Shown: piece by piece, positions 10,123-19,865 of the stretch
Layout of the letters: every line of letters begins with the position of its first letter
How positions within the stretch are numbered: position 1 is the stretch's first letter
Assembly: GCF_014635285.1 (NCBI RefSeq)
Contig: NZ_BMCR01000003.1
Span: forward strand, 248,001 to 312,000
Source of the DNA: Stappia taiwanensis
GTDB taxonomy: Bacteria > Pseudomonadota > Alphaproteobacteria > Rhizobiales > Stappiaceae
Length of the DNA stretch: 64,000 nucleotides
Direction of reading: 5' to 3'
Program-made: the position numbers and the translations under genes
Notes under the pieces: generated by a model
What the model was told of the DNA's origin: nothing
Database searches by the model: none
What the model saw: the letters and a program-made list of their open reading frames with translations, nothing else

Positions 10123-11003
10123 GCCGCCCTGCCTGAACGCGGCCCCGCTTCCGCCGTGTCGGCCGGCACCAGCCGGCGGTAGAGATGCCAGGTGGCATGG
10201 CCAAGGATCGGCAGGGTCACCACCAGCCCGACGAAGAACGGCAGCATCGAAATCAGCAGCGTCACGGTGATGATCAGCGCCCAGCCGATCATCGGTACCG
10301 GGCTCGTCACCACCGAGCGCACGCTGGTGATCATCGCGGTGATGAAATCCACCTCCCGGTCGAGCAGCATCGGGAAGGACACCACCGTCAGCGAGAACAG
10401 CACCACGGACAGCGCCGCGCCGATCACGTTGCCGACCAGCAGGAACATCAGCCCCTCCGGCGTGGTCACCACCACCTCAAGGAAGGCGGGGAAGCTGGCG
10501 AAGGACTGGAAGCCGAGGAACAGCGCCAGCAGCAGGCGCACCTGATACATCCACATGATCTGCACGAACAGCACCACGAAGGCCATCCAGGCCAGCTCCC
10601 GGCGGCGCTGCTCCCAGATCACGCCAAGGACACCGGACCAGTCGAGCCGTTGCCCCGTCTCAAGGCGCCGGCTCACCTCGTAGAGCCCGACGGCGACGAA
10701 CGGGCCGATCAGGCCGAAGCCGACCGCCAGCGGATAGCTGAGGTAGCTCATGTTCAGCGCCGAGGCGCTCAGAAGCACGATGATGCCGCCAAGGGCATAG
10801 ACCCCGCCGAAGAACAGCCCATAGACCGGTGCGCGGCGAAAGTCGCGCATGCCGAGCCCGAGCGCATCGACGATCTCGTTGAAGGTGATCCTGTTGACCC
10901 GGGTTGGGTCGGGGCGCCGGGACGGTGCCGGCGAGGGGGAAGAAGAGGCGGGCGTCTGTCCGCCGCCCGGGTCTCTGGGGGTGTTGCTGTCACTGACGGC
11001 CAT
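10089..11003 (-). CDS. DUF2189 integral membrane protein
   Basis: A 304-aa inner-membrane protein of the DUF2189 type, of unknown function. A soluble proline/serine-rich N-terminus (about 1-45) is followed by multiple hydrophobic helices (about six), including [41 protein letters not shown] and a final [21 protein letters not shown]; this last block is very typical of the family. The ATG at 11003 has GGAGGAG just upstream. The frame continues open upstream but that part looks like antisense of dapE. It converges on and overlaps truA. Confidence 0.8.
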   Translation of the reverse strand: MAVSDSNTPRDPGGGQTPASSSPSPAPSRRPDPTRVNRITFNEIVDALGLGMRDFRRAPVYGLFFGGVYALGGIIVLLSASALNMSYLSYPLAVGFGLIGPFVAVGLYEVSRRLETGQRLDWSGVLGVIWEQRRRELAWMAFVVLFVQIMWMYQVRLLLALFLGFQSFASFPAFLEVVVTTPEGLMFLLVGNVIGAALSVVLFSLTVVSFPMLLDREVDFITAMITSVRSVVTSPVPMIGWALIITVTLLISMLPFFVGLVVTLPILGHATWHLYRRLVPADTAEAGPRSGRAAHSDAAPSGAD

Positions 11004-11112
11004 TCGTTCTCCTCCGAGTTTTTTCTCGTTTGGAGGAAGAATGGCACCTGCCGGCCGGTTCGACCAGTGGCGTGTCTTCGGCAGCGTCTTGCGGATGGGT
11101 CGGTGCGGGCGC

Positions 11113-12288
11113 TCAGCCCGCCGGGAAATAGGTCTCGAGGAAGCGGCGGTAGATCGCCGCCAGCCGGTCGAGTTCATCGAGCGGCACCCGCTCGTCCACC
11201 TGATGCATGGTCTGGCCGACAAGGCCGAACTCCACCACCGGGCAATGGTTCTTGATGAACCGGGCATCGGAGGTGCCGCCGCCGGTGGAGAGCTCCGGGC
11301 GCTTGCCGGTTTCCGCCTCGACCGCATCGGCGAGCGTGTCGATCAGCGCCGCGTCATGGGTGAGGAAACTCTCGCTGGCATCGCTCTTGAAGGTGAGCGA
11401 CCAGTCGCAGGAAAGGCCCGGCACCCCCTCAAGCGCCGCCTCGATGCGCGCGCGCAAACTGTCCAGCGTCCACTGGTCGTTGAAGCGGATGTTGAACCGG
11501 GCTTCTGCCTGGCGGGGGATGACGTTGAAGGCGGTGTTGCCCACATCCACCGAGGTGATTTCCAGATTGGACGGCTGGAAGCGCTCGTTGCCGGCATCGA
11601 GCGACAGCCCGGTCAGCGCGCCGACCAGCGCCATCAGATCGGGCACCGGGTTCTTGGCCAGGTGCGGATAGGCCACGTGCCCCTGCACCCCGGTTACCGT
11701 CACCGTGCCGGAGAGCGAGCCGCGCCGGCCGACCTTGATGGCATCGCCGAGCGCGTTCGGATTGGTCGGTTCGCCGACGATGCAGGCGTCGAACCGGTGC
11801 CCTTCGGCCCGTGCCCAGTCGAGCAGCTTGACCGTGCCGTTGATCGCCGGACCTTCCTCATCGCCGGTGATCAGCAGCGAGACCGTGCCCGGCAGATCGC
11901 CGCCTTGGCTGGCGAGGAAGTCGATGGCCGCGGCGGCGAAGGCGGCGATGCCCCCCTTCATGTCGACGGCGCCGCGCCCGTAAAGAATGCCGTCGTCAAC
12001 CGTTCCGGCGAAGGGATCGTGCCGCCAGGCGGCACTGTCGCCGGCCGGCACCACATCCGTATGGCCGGCGAAGACGAAATGCGGTGCGCCGCTGCCGATG
12101 GTGGCGAACAGATTGTCGATATCCGGCGTTCCGGGCTCGGAAAACACCACCCGCGAGACGGTGAAGCCGGCGGCCTCCAGCCGCTCCTGCAACAGCGTCA
12201 GGGCGCCGCCTTCCGCCGGGGTGACGGAGGGGCAGCGCAACAGATCGCGGGCAAGCGCTGCGGCGGGCGACAGGGAAGAGGCGGTCAT
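11113..12288 (-). CDS. dapE: Succinyl-diaminopimelate desuccinylase
   Basis: A 391-aa M20-family zinc amidohydrolase. It removes succinate from N-succinyl-LL-2,6-diaminopimelate in the succinylase branch of lysine/meso-DAP synthesis. Visible metal-site motifs: [12 protein letters not shown] (first His/Asp), [11 protein letters not shown], and [16 protein letters not shown] with the catalytic and ligand Glu residues. A late [10 protein letters not shown] and the terminal His region follow. The length is slightly above the usual 375-380 aa. The ATG was chosen because [13 protein letters not shown], the canonical DapE start, follows closely. dapD, the enzyme two steps earlier, lies upstream on the same strand. 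Confidence 0.93.
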   Translation of the reverse strand: MTASSLSPAAALARDLLRCPSVTPAEGGALTLLQERLEAAGFTVSRVVFSEPGTPDIDNLFATIGSGAPHFVFAGHTDVVPAGDSAAWRHDPFAGTVDDGILYGRGAVDMKGGIAAFAAAAIDFLASQGGDLPGTVSLLITGDEEGPAINGTVKLLDWARAEGHRFDACIVGEPTNPNALGDAIKVGRRGSLSGTVTVTGVQGHVAYPHLAKNPVPDLMALVGALTGLSLDAGNERFQPSNLEITSVDVGNTAFNVIPRQAEARFNIRFNDQWTLDSLRARIEAALEGVPGLSCDWSLTFKSDASESFLTHDAALIDTLADAVEAETGKRPELSTGGGTSDARFIKNHCPVVEFGLVGQTMHQVDERVPLDELDRLAAIYRRFLETYFPAG

Positions 12289-12335
12289 CGGCGGTCCTTG
12301 CGGAACGGGAGGAGGAAAGGGCAGGCGCGGACGGG

Positions 12336-12761
12336 TTACGTCGGCCGTTGCCAGCGGCTGTTCGGGCCGGGGCCATAGGCGTTCGGCCCCGGCGTGCCGG
12401 GCAGGAAGCCAAGGGCGATGATGAACAGGATGTTGAACAGTGGCACGAACACCAAGATTGCCAGGAAGCCGGTCAGTCCCCTGTCCTGCAACCGCTTGAT
12501 CACCAGCGCCAGTTCGACCCACTGCAGGGCCAGCAGCATGAACGGCATCAGCGGGTTGGAATCGACGAAATCGGCCAGGTCGACCTGGGTCACGCCGGCG
12601 TCGAAATCGAGGGTCTGAAGCCAGATGCTGAGGGGAATGGCGAACAGGGCCCACACCAGTCCGAAGGCCAGCCAATAGGGCTCGCGCGAGATCCGGCCGA
12701 TCGGGTTGAAGAACAGCCAGAGCGGTCCGTGGGGACCGGGGTGGGGTTGGGGAGCGGACAT
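12336..12761 (-). CDS. DUF805 family membrane protein
   Basis: A 141-aa small inner-membrane protein. The N-terminal [17 protein letters not shown] is typical of the DUF805 (YhaH-like) family, followed by about three hydrophobic segments ([57 protein letters not shown]) and the family RLQDRG motif between the second and third. The C-terminus is short and proline/glycine rich. Function is unknown. It lies between dapD and dapE on the same strand, 47 bp before dapE, and may be co-transcribed with it. Confidence 0.8.
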   Translation of the reverse strand: MSAPQPHPGPHGPLWLFFNPIGRISREPYWLAFGLVWALFAIPLSIWLQTLDFDAGVTQVDLADFVDSNPLMPFMLLALQWVELALVIKRLQDRGLTGFLAILVFVPLFNILFIIALGFLPGTPGPNAYGPGPNSRWQRPT

Positions 12762-12926
12762 GGAGGCCTTTGTGTCGGCGCGGTCAAGGAGATGAGGGGG
12801 AAGTAGGCAATGGCGGCGCGACAATCAAGCCGCGCCGCCAGAAGCACCGTCAGATGCGCCGTTTGTTTTCGGGCGGCGGCGCCGGCGCGCCGCAGTCCCT
12901 TTCGATGAGATCGGCGCCGGGGTGGC

Positions 12927-13787
12927 TCAGTCCCGCAGGAGATCGTTGATCGAGGTCTTGGAGCGGGTCTTCTCATCGACGCGCTTGACGATCACCGCGC
13001 AGTAAAGGCCCGGTCCCGGCTCGCCATTGGCCATCGGCTTGCCCGGCATGGTGCCGGCGACCACCACCGAATAGGCCGGCACTTCGCCGTAGAAGATCTC
13101 GCCGGTCGCCCGGTCGACGATCTTGGTCGATTGGCCGATGAAGACACCCATGCCGAGAACCGCGCCCTCGCGCACGATGCAGCCTTCCACCACTTCGGAG
13201 CGGGCGCCGATGAAGCAGTTGTCCTCGATGATCACCGGGCCGGCCTGCAAGGGCTCCAGCACGCCGCCAATGCCGACGCCGCCGGACAGATGCACGTTCT
13301 TGCCGATCTGGGCGCAGGAGCCGACCGTCACCCAGGTATCGACCATGGTGCCCTCGTCGACGTAAGCGCCAAGGTTGACGAAGGACGGCATCAGGATGAC
13401 GTTCTTGGCGATATGCGCCGAGCGGCGGACGATTGCGCCCGGCACCGCGCGGAAGCCCGCGTCCTCGAAGTCGATGCCGCGCCAGCCGTCGAACTTGGAG
13501 GGCACCTTGTCCCACCAGGAGGCATCGCCCGGCGCGCCGCTGATGGTTTCCATCGGATTGAGGCGGAAGGACAACAGCACCGCCTTCTTGAGCCACTGGT
13601 TGACCACCCAATTGCCGTCGGCGCCTTTTTCCGCCACCCGCGCATGACCGCGATCAAGCAGGGTAAGCGCGGCGTTCACCGCGTCACGGACCTCGCCCGT
13701 CGTATGTGTGTCGATCGAGGCACGGTCCTCGAAGGCGGCGTCGATGGTGGCAGCCAGCTTCGCCTGGTCGAGATTGGCGTGGTTCAT
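12927..13787 (-). CDS. dapD: Tetrahydrodipicolinate N-succinyltransferase
   Basis: A 286-aa left-handed beta-helix (hexapeptide repeat) acyltransferase. It transfers succinyl from succinyl-CoA to tetrahydrodipicolinate, committing to the succinylase route of lysine and meso-DAP synthesis. Diagnostic blocks: [31 protein letters not shown] in the N-terminal domain, and hexapeptide turns such as [28 protein letters not shown] and [13 protein letters not shown]. The length matches alphaproteobacterial DapD. The promoter at 13831-13859 lies about 50 bp upstream. Confidence 0.95.
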   Translation of the reverse strand: MNHANLDQAKLAATIDAAFEDRASIDTHTTGEVRDAVNAALTLLDRGHARVAEKGADGNWVVNQWLKKAVLLSFRLNPMETISGAPGDASWWDKVPSKFDGWRGIDFEDAGFRAVPGAIVRRSAHIAKNVILMPSFVNLGAYVDEGTMVDTWVTVGSCAQIGKNVHLSGGVGIGGVLEPLQAGPVIIEDNCFIGARSEVVEGCIVREGAVLGMGVFIGQSTKIVDRATGEIFYGEVPAYSVVVAGTMPGKPMANGEPGPGLYCAVIVKRVDEKTRSKTSINDLLRD

Positions 13788-13830
13788 GCGCGGGAAACTC
13801 CAGAAGGGATCGAAAGAAAAGGTCCGGGCG

Positions 13831-13859
13831 ACCTAAGCCGGGGGACGGATTGAAGTCAA
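13831..13859 (-). promoter_or_regulatory. Sigma70-type promoter for dapD
   Basis: On the minus strand TTGACT (13854-13859) is separated by exactly 17 nt from TTAGGT (13831-13836). Transcription would start about 35 nt before the dapD ATG. The rest of the 331-bp divergent gap (13788-14118) shows only GC-rich sequence and the SD of the EamA gene. Confidence 0.55.
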
Positions 13860-14118
13860 GGCCGCCACCTTGCGTTGACGGGGAGCGTATGTCGACACGA
13901 AAACAGGGAGGGCGAGTAGCGGTTGGCCAAAGAAAAGGCCGGCAAGCGAGGGGAAAGCAACCGGGAGGCGACAGCAGGGCCAATTGGCGTTATGACAGGC
14001 GCCCCCACCCGAGACCGGCCATGTGGTGCCGGCTCCTTTTCCACTCCCGCCTGCCTGTCGCCGACACCATCCGTGCCGGTGGGCTCGTCTTTCGTTCACC
14101 CCGCCTGCCGGAGCCTCC

Positions 14119-15024
14119 ATGTCTCTCTGGATTCCGATTACCATCTTCGCCGCATTCTGCCAGAACCTGCGCTCGGCCCTGCAAAAGCACCTGAAGGGCA
14201 AGCTCGGCACCACCGGCGCCACCTTCGTGCGGTTCGGCTACGGCTTTCCCTTCGCGCTTCTTTATCTGGCGGTGCTGCATTTCGGCCTGGGGTATGCGCT
14301 GCCGGAGGCAAGTGGCACCTTCCTGATCGCCGGTGCGCTTGGCGGCGTGGCGCAGATCCTTGCCACCTTCCTGCTGGTGCACCTTTTCTCCTTCAGCAAT
14401 TTCGTGGTCGGCACGGCCTATTCCAAGACCGAGCCGGTGCAGGCGGCGATCTTCGGACTGGTTCTCCTGGGGGAGACGATCACCCCGGCCGCGGGTGTGG
14501 CCATCGTCATCGGCGTTGGCGGCGTGGTGCTGATTTCCCTCTCCGGGGCTCGGGTCGGGCCGTCGGCGCTCCTGAGCGCGTTGACCGGCCGTCCGGCGCT
14601 GATCGGACTTGCCTCGGCGGCCTTCTTCGGCATTTCCGCCGTGTGCTACCGCGCCGCGTCACTGTCGCTCGGCGGGCCGAATTTCATGATGCAGGCGGCG
14701 GCGACCCTGGCCTTCGTCACCCTGTTCCAGACCGCGGCGATGGTCGGGTGGATGGCTTGGCGCGAGCCGGACCAGCTCAAGGCGAGCGTTGTCCACTGGC
14801 GCTCGGCGATCTGGGTCGGGCTCGTTGGCATCGCCGGGTCGGCCGGCTGGTTCACGGCGATGACGCTGGAAAAGGTCGCCTATGTGCGGGCCCTCGGGCA
14901 GATCGAACTGGTGTTCACCTTCCTGGCGTCCTGGCTGGTGTTCCGCGAGACGGTGCGCCCGCGCGAGGCGCTCGGCACGGTGCTGATCGCCTCGGGCATC
15001 GTTCTTCTGCTGCTGGGCCGTTAG
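14119..15024 (+). CDS. EamA/DMT-superfamily transporter
   Basis: A 301-aa inner-membrane protein with about ten hydrophobic helices, in the two repeated five-helix EamA units expected of drug/metabolite transporters. Segments include FPFALLYLAVLHFGLGYAL, ILATFLLVHLFSF, and the repeat-end motif GVAIVIGVGGVVLISL, with the matching second-half GTVLIASGIVLLLLG. The transported compound cannot be read from sequence. The ATG at 14119 follows a GGAG site. It is divergent from dapD and convergent with phnA. Confidence 0.82.
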   Translation: MSLWIPITIFAAFCQNLRSALQKHLKGKLGTTGATFVRFGYGFPFALLYLAVLHFGLGYALPEASGTFLIAGALGGVAQILATFLLVHLFSFSNFVVGTAYSKTEPVQAAIFGLVLLGETITPAAGVAIVIGVGGVVLISLSGARVGPSALLSALTGRPALIGLASAAFFGISAVCYRAASLSLGGPNFMMQAAATLAFVTLFQTAAMVGWMAWREPDQLKASVVHWRSAIWVGLVGIAGSAGWFTAMTLEKVAYVRALGQIELVFTFLASWLVFRETVRPREALGTVLIASGIVLLLLGR

Positions 15025-15034
15025 GGACATGGCA

Positions 15035-15055
15035 CGCCCCGCACAAGGCGGGGCG
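15035..15055. terminator. Hairpin between convergent EamA and phnA genes
   Basis: CGCCCCG (15035-15041) and CGGGGCG (15049-15055) form a 7-bp GC stem with a 7-nt loop between two convergent stops. It lacks a U tract on either strand, so it is at best a weak bidirectional terminator. Confidence 0.35.
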
Positions 15056-15081
15056 CGCGTTGCGCGATCAGGCGGTGGCCG

Positions 15082-15606
15082 TCAGGCCTTTTTCACGAAT
15101 TGCGTGAGAATGACGATGCGCTGTCCCTCGACGCGGCCTTCGATCTGCGCCGCGTTGTCGGGCACCAGCGCGATCTTGCGCACGGCGGTGCCGCGCTTGG
15201 CGGTGAAGCCCGCGCCCTTCACGGCAAGATCCTTGATCAGGGTCACAGTGTCGCCGGCGGCGAGCACCGCGCCGTTGCAATCCACATGCACGATCGCGTC
15301 TTCCGCGTCCTCATTGGCAAGGCCGGCCTCGGCCCAGCTCAAGACGTCCGGCTCCAGATAGGCGATGTCGAGCACGTCCCGCGCCCAGGGCGCCTCGGGC
15401 AGGCCCTTGAGCAGGCGATAGGCCAGCACCTGAACCGCCGGCTCGGTGCTCCAGATCGCCTCGTTGAGGCACTGCCAGTGCGGGCCGTCCGTCGGGCCTT
15501 CCTCCAGCCCGGTGCGGCAGGTCTGGCACAGCATCACCGTGTCCGGCCGGGGAGAGACCTCATAGGCGGTGGCATCTTCGGAATTGCAAAGGGCGCAGTG
15601 CGACAT
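15082..15606 (-). CDS. phnA: PhnA-like zinc-ribbon protein
   Basis: A 174-aa protein of the PhnA (YjdM) family. The N-terminus has a zinc ribbon (CALC near residues 4-7 and CQTC near 28-31). The C-terminal PhnA domain contains the beta-rich DCNGAVLAAGDTVTLIKDLAVKGAG signature, ending in RIVILTQFVKKA. Despite its historical name the family is not part of the phosphonate C-P lyase, and its role is unclear. No phosphonate genes are near. It is a single gene, convergent with the EamA transporter. Confidence 0.88.
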   Translation of the reverse strand: MSHCALCNSEDATAYEVSPRPDTVMLCQTCRTGLEEGPTDGPHWQCLNEAIWSTEPAVQVLAYRLLKGLPEAPWARDVLDIAYLEPDVLSWAEAGLANEDAEDAIVHVDCNGAVLAAGDTVTLIKDLAVKGAGFTAKRGTAVRKIALVPDNAAQIEGRVEGQRIVILTQFVKKA

Positions 15607-15690
15607 CGGTCGTCCAATCGATAAGAAGGCGTATGAGAAGAGGGCTTGGGCATACGCTCCGGCCCGGCAGCGCGATGAGGAGCGGTCAGG

Positions 15691-16437
15691 TCAGGAGTTT
15701 ATGGCGCCGAGGACGGCGGTCAGGAAGCCCTTAAGATCGTCGGTGACGAAGTCCACATGCGGGGCATTGGCGCCTTCCAGCTCCCAATCCTCGCGAAACA
15801 CCTCGCGGGTGCCATCTGGAACCAGCAGCACCGAGCGCATTCCCAGCCGGTGCGGCACCACCAGATTGCGCGACAGATCCTCGAACATCGCCGCGCGCGC
15901 TGGCGCCGCGCCGGTGCGCGCCAGGAACTTGCGGTAGGTTTCAAGGTTCGGCTTGGGCATCAGGCCGGCGGCGACAATGTCGAAGATATCGTCGAAATGA
16001 TCGGCGATGCCGAGGCGGGCGGCGGTGCGTTCCGCATGTGGCCGGTCGCCGTTGGTGAAGATGTACTTGCGGCCGGGCAGCCGGCCGATCGCCTCACCGA
16101 GCGCCGGGTTGGGCTCCAGCGGCGTGTAGTCGATGTCGTGCACATAGGCCAGGAACGCGTCCGGATCCATCTTGTACTCGATCATCAACCCGCGCAGGGT
16201 GGTGCCGTATTTCTTGTAGAAGGCCTTCTGCTTGACCCGCGCCTCATCGGGCGACAGATCCAGATGCTTGGCGACGAACCGGGAAATCCGCTCATCGATC
16301 TGCGAGAACAGGGCCGATGTTGCCGGATAGAGCGTGTTGTCCAGGTCGAACACCCAGGCCTCGACGCCCTTGAAGGCCCGCAGATCGTGCTGATGGGCGT
16401 GCCGCCCCTCGCGCGGCAGGGTGGGCTCCTCGGTCAT
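15691..16437 (-). CDS. HAD-family pyrimidine 5'-nucleotidase-type phosphatase
   Basis: A 248-aa HAD hydrolase. Motif I DLDNTLYP has the nucleophile Asp and acid/base Asp. Motif II is FTNGD, with a downstream Lys in [11 protein letters not shown] and the acidic motif in MFEDLSRN. The sequence from [16 protein letters not shown] to [22 protein letters not shown] is characteristic of the Sdt1/PpsR-like pyrimidine 5'-nucleotidase subgroup, which dephosphorylates nucleoside monophosphates. The ATG overlaps the argB stop (ATGA), so it is translationally coupled to argB; this pairing is conserved in Rhizobiales (from general knowledge). Confidence 0.87.
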   Translation of the reverse strand: MTEEPTLPREGRHAHQHDLRAFKGVEAWVFDLDNTLYPATSALFSQIDERISRFVAKHLDLSPDEARVKQKAFYKKYGTTLRGLMIEYKMDPDAFLAYVHDIDYTPLEPNPALGEAIGRLPGRKYIFTNGDRPHAERTAARLGIADHFDDIFDIVAAGLMPKPNLETYRKFLARTGAAPARAAMFEDLSRNLVVPHRLGMRSVLLVPDGTREVFREDWELEGANAPHVDFVTDDLKGFLTAVLGAINS

Positions 16438-17321
16438 GGGCGCAGCAGGGTTCCGGCGCCCTGATCGGTGAACAGCTCCAGCAGCACCGCATGGGGCACC
16501 TTGCCGTTGAGGATCACGACCCCTTCGACGCCCCGCTCCAGCGCCTCGATGCAGGTTTCCACCTTGGGGATCATGCCGCCGGAGATGGTGCCATTGGCGA
16601 TCAGGTCGCGGGCCTGGCCGACGGTCAGTTCCTTGATCAGCTTGCCGTCGGCATCGAGCACGCCCGGCACATCGGTCAGGAACAACAGCCGCTTGGCGTC
16701 GAGCGAGCCGGCAATGGCCCCCGCAAAGGTGTCGGCGTTGATGTTGTAGGTCTCGCCATCGCGGCCGGGCGCCACCGGGGCGACCACCGGAATCAGCTCT
16801 TCCTTCATCACCAGTTGCAGCACGGTCGGGTTGACCGCGCTCGGTTCGCCGACGAAGCCGAGATCGAGCACCTCTTCGATCGCCGAATTGGGATCGCGGA
16901 TGGTCCGGTGCAGCTTTTCCGCGGTGACCAGGTTGCCGTCCTTGCCGCACAGGCCGATGGCCTTGCCGCCAGCGGTGTTGATCAGATGCACCACTTCCTT
17001 GTTGATGGCGCCGGCCAGCACCATCTCCACCACCTCCACGGTGGCCTTGTCGGTCACGCGCAGACCGTTCTTGAACTCGCTGCGGATGCCGAGCCGATCC
17101 AGCATGGAGCCAATCTGCGGTCCGCCGCCATGCACCACCACCGGCAGGACGCCGGCAAGGCGCAGCAGGGTGATGTCGCGGGCAAAGGCCTGTCCGAGAT
17201 CCGCATCGCCCATGGCGTGGCCGCCATACTTCACCACCACGACTTTCTCGTTGTAGCGCAGCATGTAGGGCAACGCCTTGGCGATAACCTGGGCGGGGTT
17301 GATCGGGGCGGCTTCGGTCAT
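16434..17321 (-). CDS. argB: Acetylglutamate kinase
   Basis: A 295-aa amino-acid kinase that phosphorylates N-acetyl-L-glutamate, the second step of arginine synthesis and the usual point of arginine feedback. Motifs: [12 protein letters not shown] (ATP-site Lys and Gly-rich loop), [14 protein letters not shown] (substrate loop), [13 protein letters not shown], and the late [17 protein letters not shown] and [10 protein letters not shown] blocks. The N-terminal helix [14 protein letters not shown] is the type seen in arginine-sensitive hexameric enzymes, so feedback inhibition is likely (inference). Promoter elements lie at 17406-17434. The gene overlaps the downstream HAD gene. Confidence 0.95.
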   Translation of the reverse strand: MTEAAPINPAQVIAKALPYMLRYNEKVVVVKYGGHAMGDADLGQAFARDITLLRLAGVLPVVVHGGGPQIGSMLDRLGIRSEFKNGLRVTDKATVEVVEMVLAGAINKEVVHLINTAGGKAIGLCGKDGNLVTAEKLHRTIRDPNSAIEEVLDLGFVGEPSAVNPTVLQLVMKEELIPVVAPVAPGRDGETYNINADTFAGAIAGSLDAKRLLFLTDVPGVLDADGKLIKELTVGQARDLIANGTISGGMIPKVETCIEALERGVEGVVILNGKVPHAVLLELFTDQGAGTLLRP

Positions 17322-17405
17322 GGCGAGGTCTTAGATCCCGGAAATGGAGAAACGGGCGGGTGGGGGCACGAACGGGCGCGGCCCTTCCAAATGAGCAAGA
17401 CGCGC

Positions 17406-17434
17406 TCTATATCGCGTTTTCCCTTATGGCTCAA
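17406..17434 (-). promoter_or_regulatory. Sigma70-type promoter for argB
   Basis: On the minus strand TTGAGC (17429-17434) and TATAGA (17406-17411) are separated by 17 nt in the 126-bp gap upstream of argB. This gives a predicted leader of about 80 nt and means argB-HAD is transcribed separately from the upstream GGDEF-EAL gene. Confidence 0.55.
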
Positions 17435-17447
17435 TCATGCTCGCCGG

Positions 17448-19694
17448 TCATCCGGCATTGGCGTGGGGCATCGCCCCGCCCGTGTGCCGCCGCGTGATCA
17501 TGGCGTCGGTCTTCTCCATCAGCTGAGGAAACTGTTCGGCCGACACCGGCCGGGAGAAGTGGAACCCTTGCATGTCGTCGCAACCGACCAGCGACAGGAA
17601 GTGTTGCTGCTCGTCCGTCTCGATGCCCTCGGCGGTGACCTTGAGGCCGAGATCCACCGCCAGCTTGACGATGGCATGGGTCACCGTGTTGTGATCGATG
17701 CTGTTGCCGAGGCCGCGCACGAACTGCCGGTCGACCTTGATCCGGTCGATGGCGAATTGCAGCAGGTGGTTCAGCGAGCCGAAACCGGTGCCGAAATCGT
17801 CAAGCGCCACGGAGATGCCCAGACGCTTCAGCGCCTTCAGCACTTCGGGCAGGTCACCGAGCGGCGTCAGCAGCACGTCCTCGGTGACTTCCAGCTCCAG
17901 ATTGGCGCCCCGGAAACCGGTCTTGTCGAGGATCGCCTGAACCCGGTTGACCAGTCGGGGGTCGCGCACCTGTCCGGTGAACAGGTTGACCGAGAGGCGG
18001 AAGTCCCGTTTGCGGGCCTCGACCCAGGGCAGGGCGGCCCGACAGGCGGTCTCCAGCACCCAGTATCCCACGTCGACCGAATGCCGGCCCGAATCGAGCG
18101 CCGCCAGAAAGGCACTGGGCAGCAGCCGGCCGCGTTCGGGATGGTTCCAGCGCAAGAGGGCCTCCGCGCCGATGATCCGCTGGTCGGCGATGCGCACGAT
18201 GGGCTGGTAGGTGAGGTCGAATTGTCCGTCGTGAAACGCCTCGCTCAGCTCCCGCGCCAGGGTGTTGCGCGAATCGGCCTGACGCCGCATGCGCGGCTGA
18301 AACGCCATGTGCCGTCCGCGCCCTCTGGCCTTGGCCTCATAAAGGGCGAGATCCGCGTTGCCCATGATCTGGCTGAACGAGCCGCCGTCGTCCGGCAGCA
18401 CGGCGATGCCGAGACAGCTGCCGCATTCGATGACATCGTGCTGGGCCTCGAACGGGCGCGCGATCGCCTGAAGCAGCATGGCCGCATATTCATCCACCGC
18501 CCCGCCGCGCGACAGGCTCGGGTCGAGCACGGCGAATTCATCGCCACCAAGCCGGGCGACCACCGCCTCCGGCCCGGTGCATTCGGTCAGGCGCCGGGCC
18601 ACCTCGACCAAAAGGTCATCGCCGGTGGAATGGCCGTAGGTGTCGTTGACCCGCTTGAAATGGTCGATATCGAGCAGAAACACGGTGGCGGTGGCCCCGG
18701 TTTCTTCCCAGGCGCGGAAGGCGTCGGCGATCCGTGCCTCGAAGGTGGGGCGGTTGGCGACCCCGGTGAGCGCGTCGTGATGGGCCATGTGCTCCACCTC
18801 GCGCCGGGTCCGTTCCTCCTCGGTGACATCGCGGGCGGTGCCCCGATAGCCGAGAAAGGTGCCGTCCTGGGCAAATACCGGTTTGCCGCTGATCATGGTG
18901 ACCCGTTCCGTCTCGCCATCGCGCCAGCGATAGCGCAGGTCGCGGAACGGTTCATGCGCCTCCAGCAGCGCCTTGTGGCGTGCCCAGAAGGCGGGACCTT
19001 CCGTTTCCGCCGAGGGGCCCTCCCAGCGGGTGGTGCCCAGCATCTCGCCGGAAGGCATGCCGGTGCCGATGCTCCTGCGGGAAATGTAGGAGAAGCGGAA
19101 CTCCTCGTCCTGTTCCCAGATCCAGTCCGAGGCGATATCGAGATAGTCGCGCCAGCGCGCATCCCGCTGGCGGCCTTCCAGCACCCGCACGGTCAGCGCG
19201 GTCAGGGACTCCAGCAGCGCGTGCTCGTCAGGCGTCAGCCCCTGCGGTCGCACGGCCCGGTCGATCACGCACAGGGTGCCGATCGCATGACCGTCGTTGA
19301 GGTGGATCGGAAAGCCGGCGTAGAACCGGTGGCCGCTGTCCATGTCCACATGGGGGAGCCTGGCAAAGCGCGGATCGGTGCGAAGATCGGTGACGATCAG
19401 CGGTGCGCCGTTGCGGTAGGCCGTGCCGCAGACCGAAGTCGCGGCCGGCGTTTGCACCGTGTCGCTGCCAACGGCGGCCAGCACATGCAGCACCTCGCCC
19501 TGGGCGAAGGTGATGAAGGCCTTTTCGCAGGCGGTCAGATGGGCGGCGGTGCGGACGATGTGATCGAGATCGGCATCCGGACCGTCGTCGACCAGCCCGA
19601 AACCGGCAAGGTCGGTGCGTGCGACCGCCCGTCCATGCTCCGGAAAAACGCCGGTCGCCCCAGGCTCGCCCGATCCTTTTCCAGTCTGTCGCAT
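17448..19694 (-). CDS. GAF-PAS-GGDEF-EAL cyclic-di-GMP turnover protein
   Basis: A 748-aa cytoplasmic signalling protein with no membrane helix. Order: GAF-like domain (about 35-165, with TSVCGTAYRN), PAS domain (about 185-300, ending GYRGTARDVTEEER), GGDEF (about 305-470) and EAL (about 480-735). The GGDEF motif itself is intact (383-387), so c-di-GMP synthesis is possible. The RxxD inhibitory site expected just upstream of it is not seen. The EAL catalytic set is complete: EALLRW, the Asn in LSVNLF, ELEVTED, ALDDFGTG, IKVDRQF, TAEGIET and the late Gln in MQGFHFSRP. It should therefore be a working phosphodiesterase. Which activity dominates, and the GAF/PAS signal, cannot be told from sequence. 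Confidence 0.9.
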   Translation of the reverse strand: MRQTGKGSGEPGATGVFPEHGRAVARTDLAGFGLVDDGPDADLDHIVRTAAHLTACEKAFITFAQGEVLHVLAAVGSDTVQTPAATSVCGTAYRNGAPLIVTDLRTDPRFARLPHVDMDSGHRFYAGFPIHLNDGHAIGTLCVIDRAVRPQGLTPDEHALLESLTALTVRVLEGRQRDARWRDYLDIASDWIWEQDEEFRFSYISRRSIGTGMPSGEMLGTTRWEGPSAETEGPAFWARHKALLEAHEPFRDLRYRWRDGETERVTMISGKPVFAQDGTFLGYRGTARDVTEEERTRREVEHMAHHDALTGVANRPTFEARIADAFRAWEETGATATVFLLDIDHFKRVNDTYGHSTGDDLLVEVARRLTECTGPEAVVARLGGDEFAVLDPSLSRGGAVDEYAAMLLQAIARPFEAQHDVIECGSCLGIAVLPDDGGSFSQIMGNADLALYEAKARGRGRHMAFQPRMRRQADSRNTLARELSEAFHDGQFDLTYQPIVRIADQRIIGAEALLRWNHPERGRLLPSAFLAALDSGRHSVDVGYWVLETACRAALPWVEARKRDFRLSVNLFTGQVRDPRLVNRVQAILDKTGFRGANLELEVTEDVLLTPLGDLPEVLKALKRLGISVALDDFGTGFGSLNHLLQFAIDRIKVDRQFVRGLGNSIDHNTVTHAIVKLAVDLGLKVTAEGIETDEQQHFLSLVGCDDMQGFHFSRPVSAEQFPQLMEKTDAMITRRHTGGAMPHANAG

Positions 19695-19815
19695 ACGCCT
19701 TTCCGCTCCTCGTTGCCCGTGAGCATGACGTGGATAGATTTATGCCCTGTTAAAAATGACGAGATTCGGTGATTTCGTCCAACTGGAATCGGTGAATTCG
19801 TTGCGGAGGTGGTAT

Positions 19816-19843
19816 GAATTGGTTTCCTTTTGAAGGAAAATTC
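19816..19843 (-). terminator. Hairpin between engB and the GGDEF-EAL gene
   Basis: TTTCCTT-TTG-AAGGAAA (19823-19839) is a perfect 7-bp stem extended by GAATT/AATTC flanks, about 25 bp past the engB stop on the minus strand. It sits in an AT-rich 171-bp gap. No long U run follows, so it could equally be a regulatory site for the GGDEF-EAL gene. Confidence 0.4.
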
Positions 19844-19865
19844 ATGAATTCGACAGTATAGCGGC

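Noticed and set aside
16491-19772. A 1093-codon plus-strand open frame
   Set aside because: It lies antisense to argB and the GGDEF-EAL gene, both clearly real. The translation is Arg/Gly/His-rich without any domain, a normal artefact of GC-rich DNA.
19839-19850. Palindrome AATTCATGAATT
   Set aside because: A 12-bp palindrome of simple composition adjoining a better hairpin in an AT-rich gap; not enough to call a separate site.
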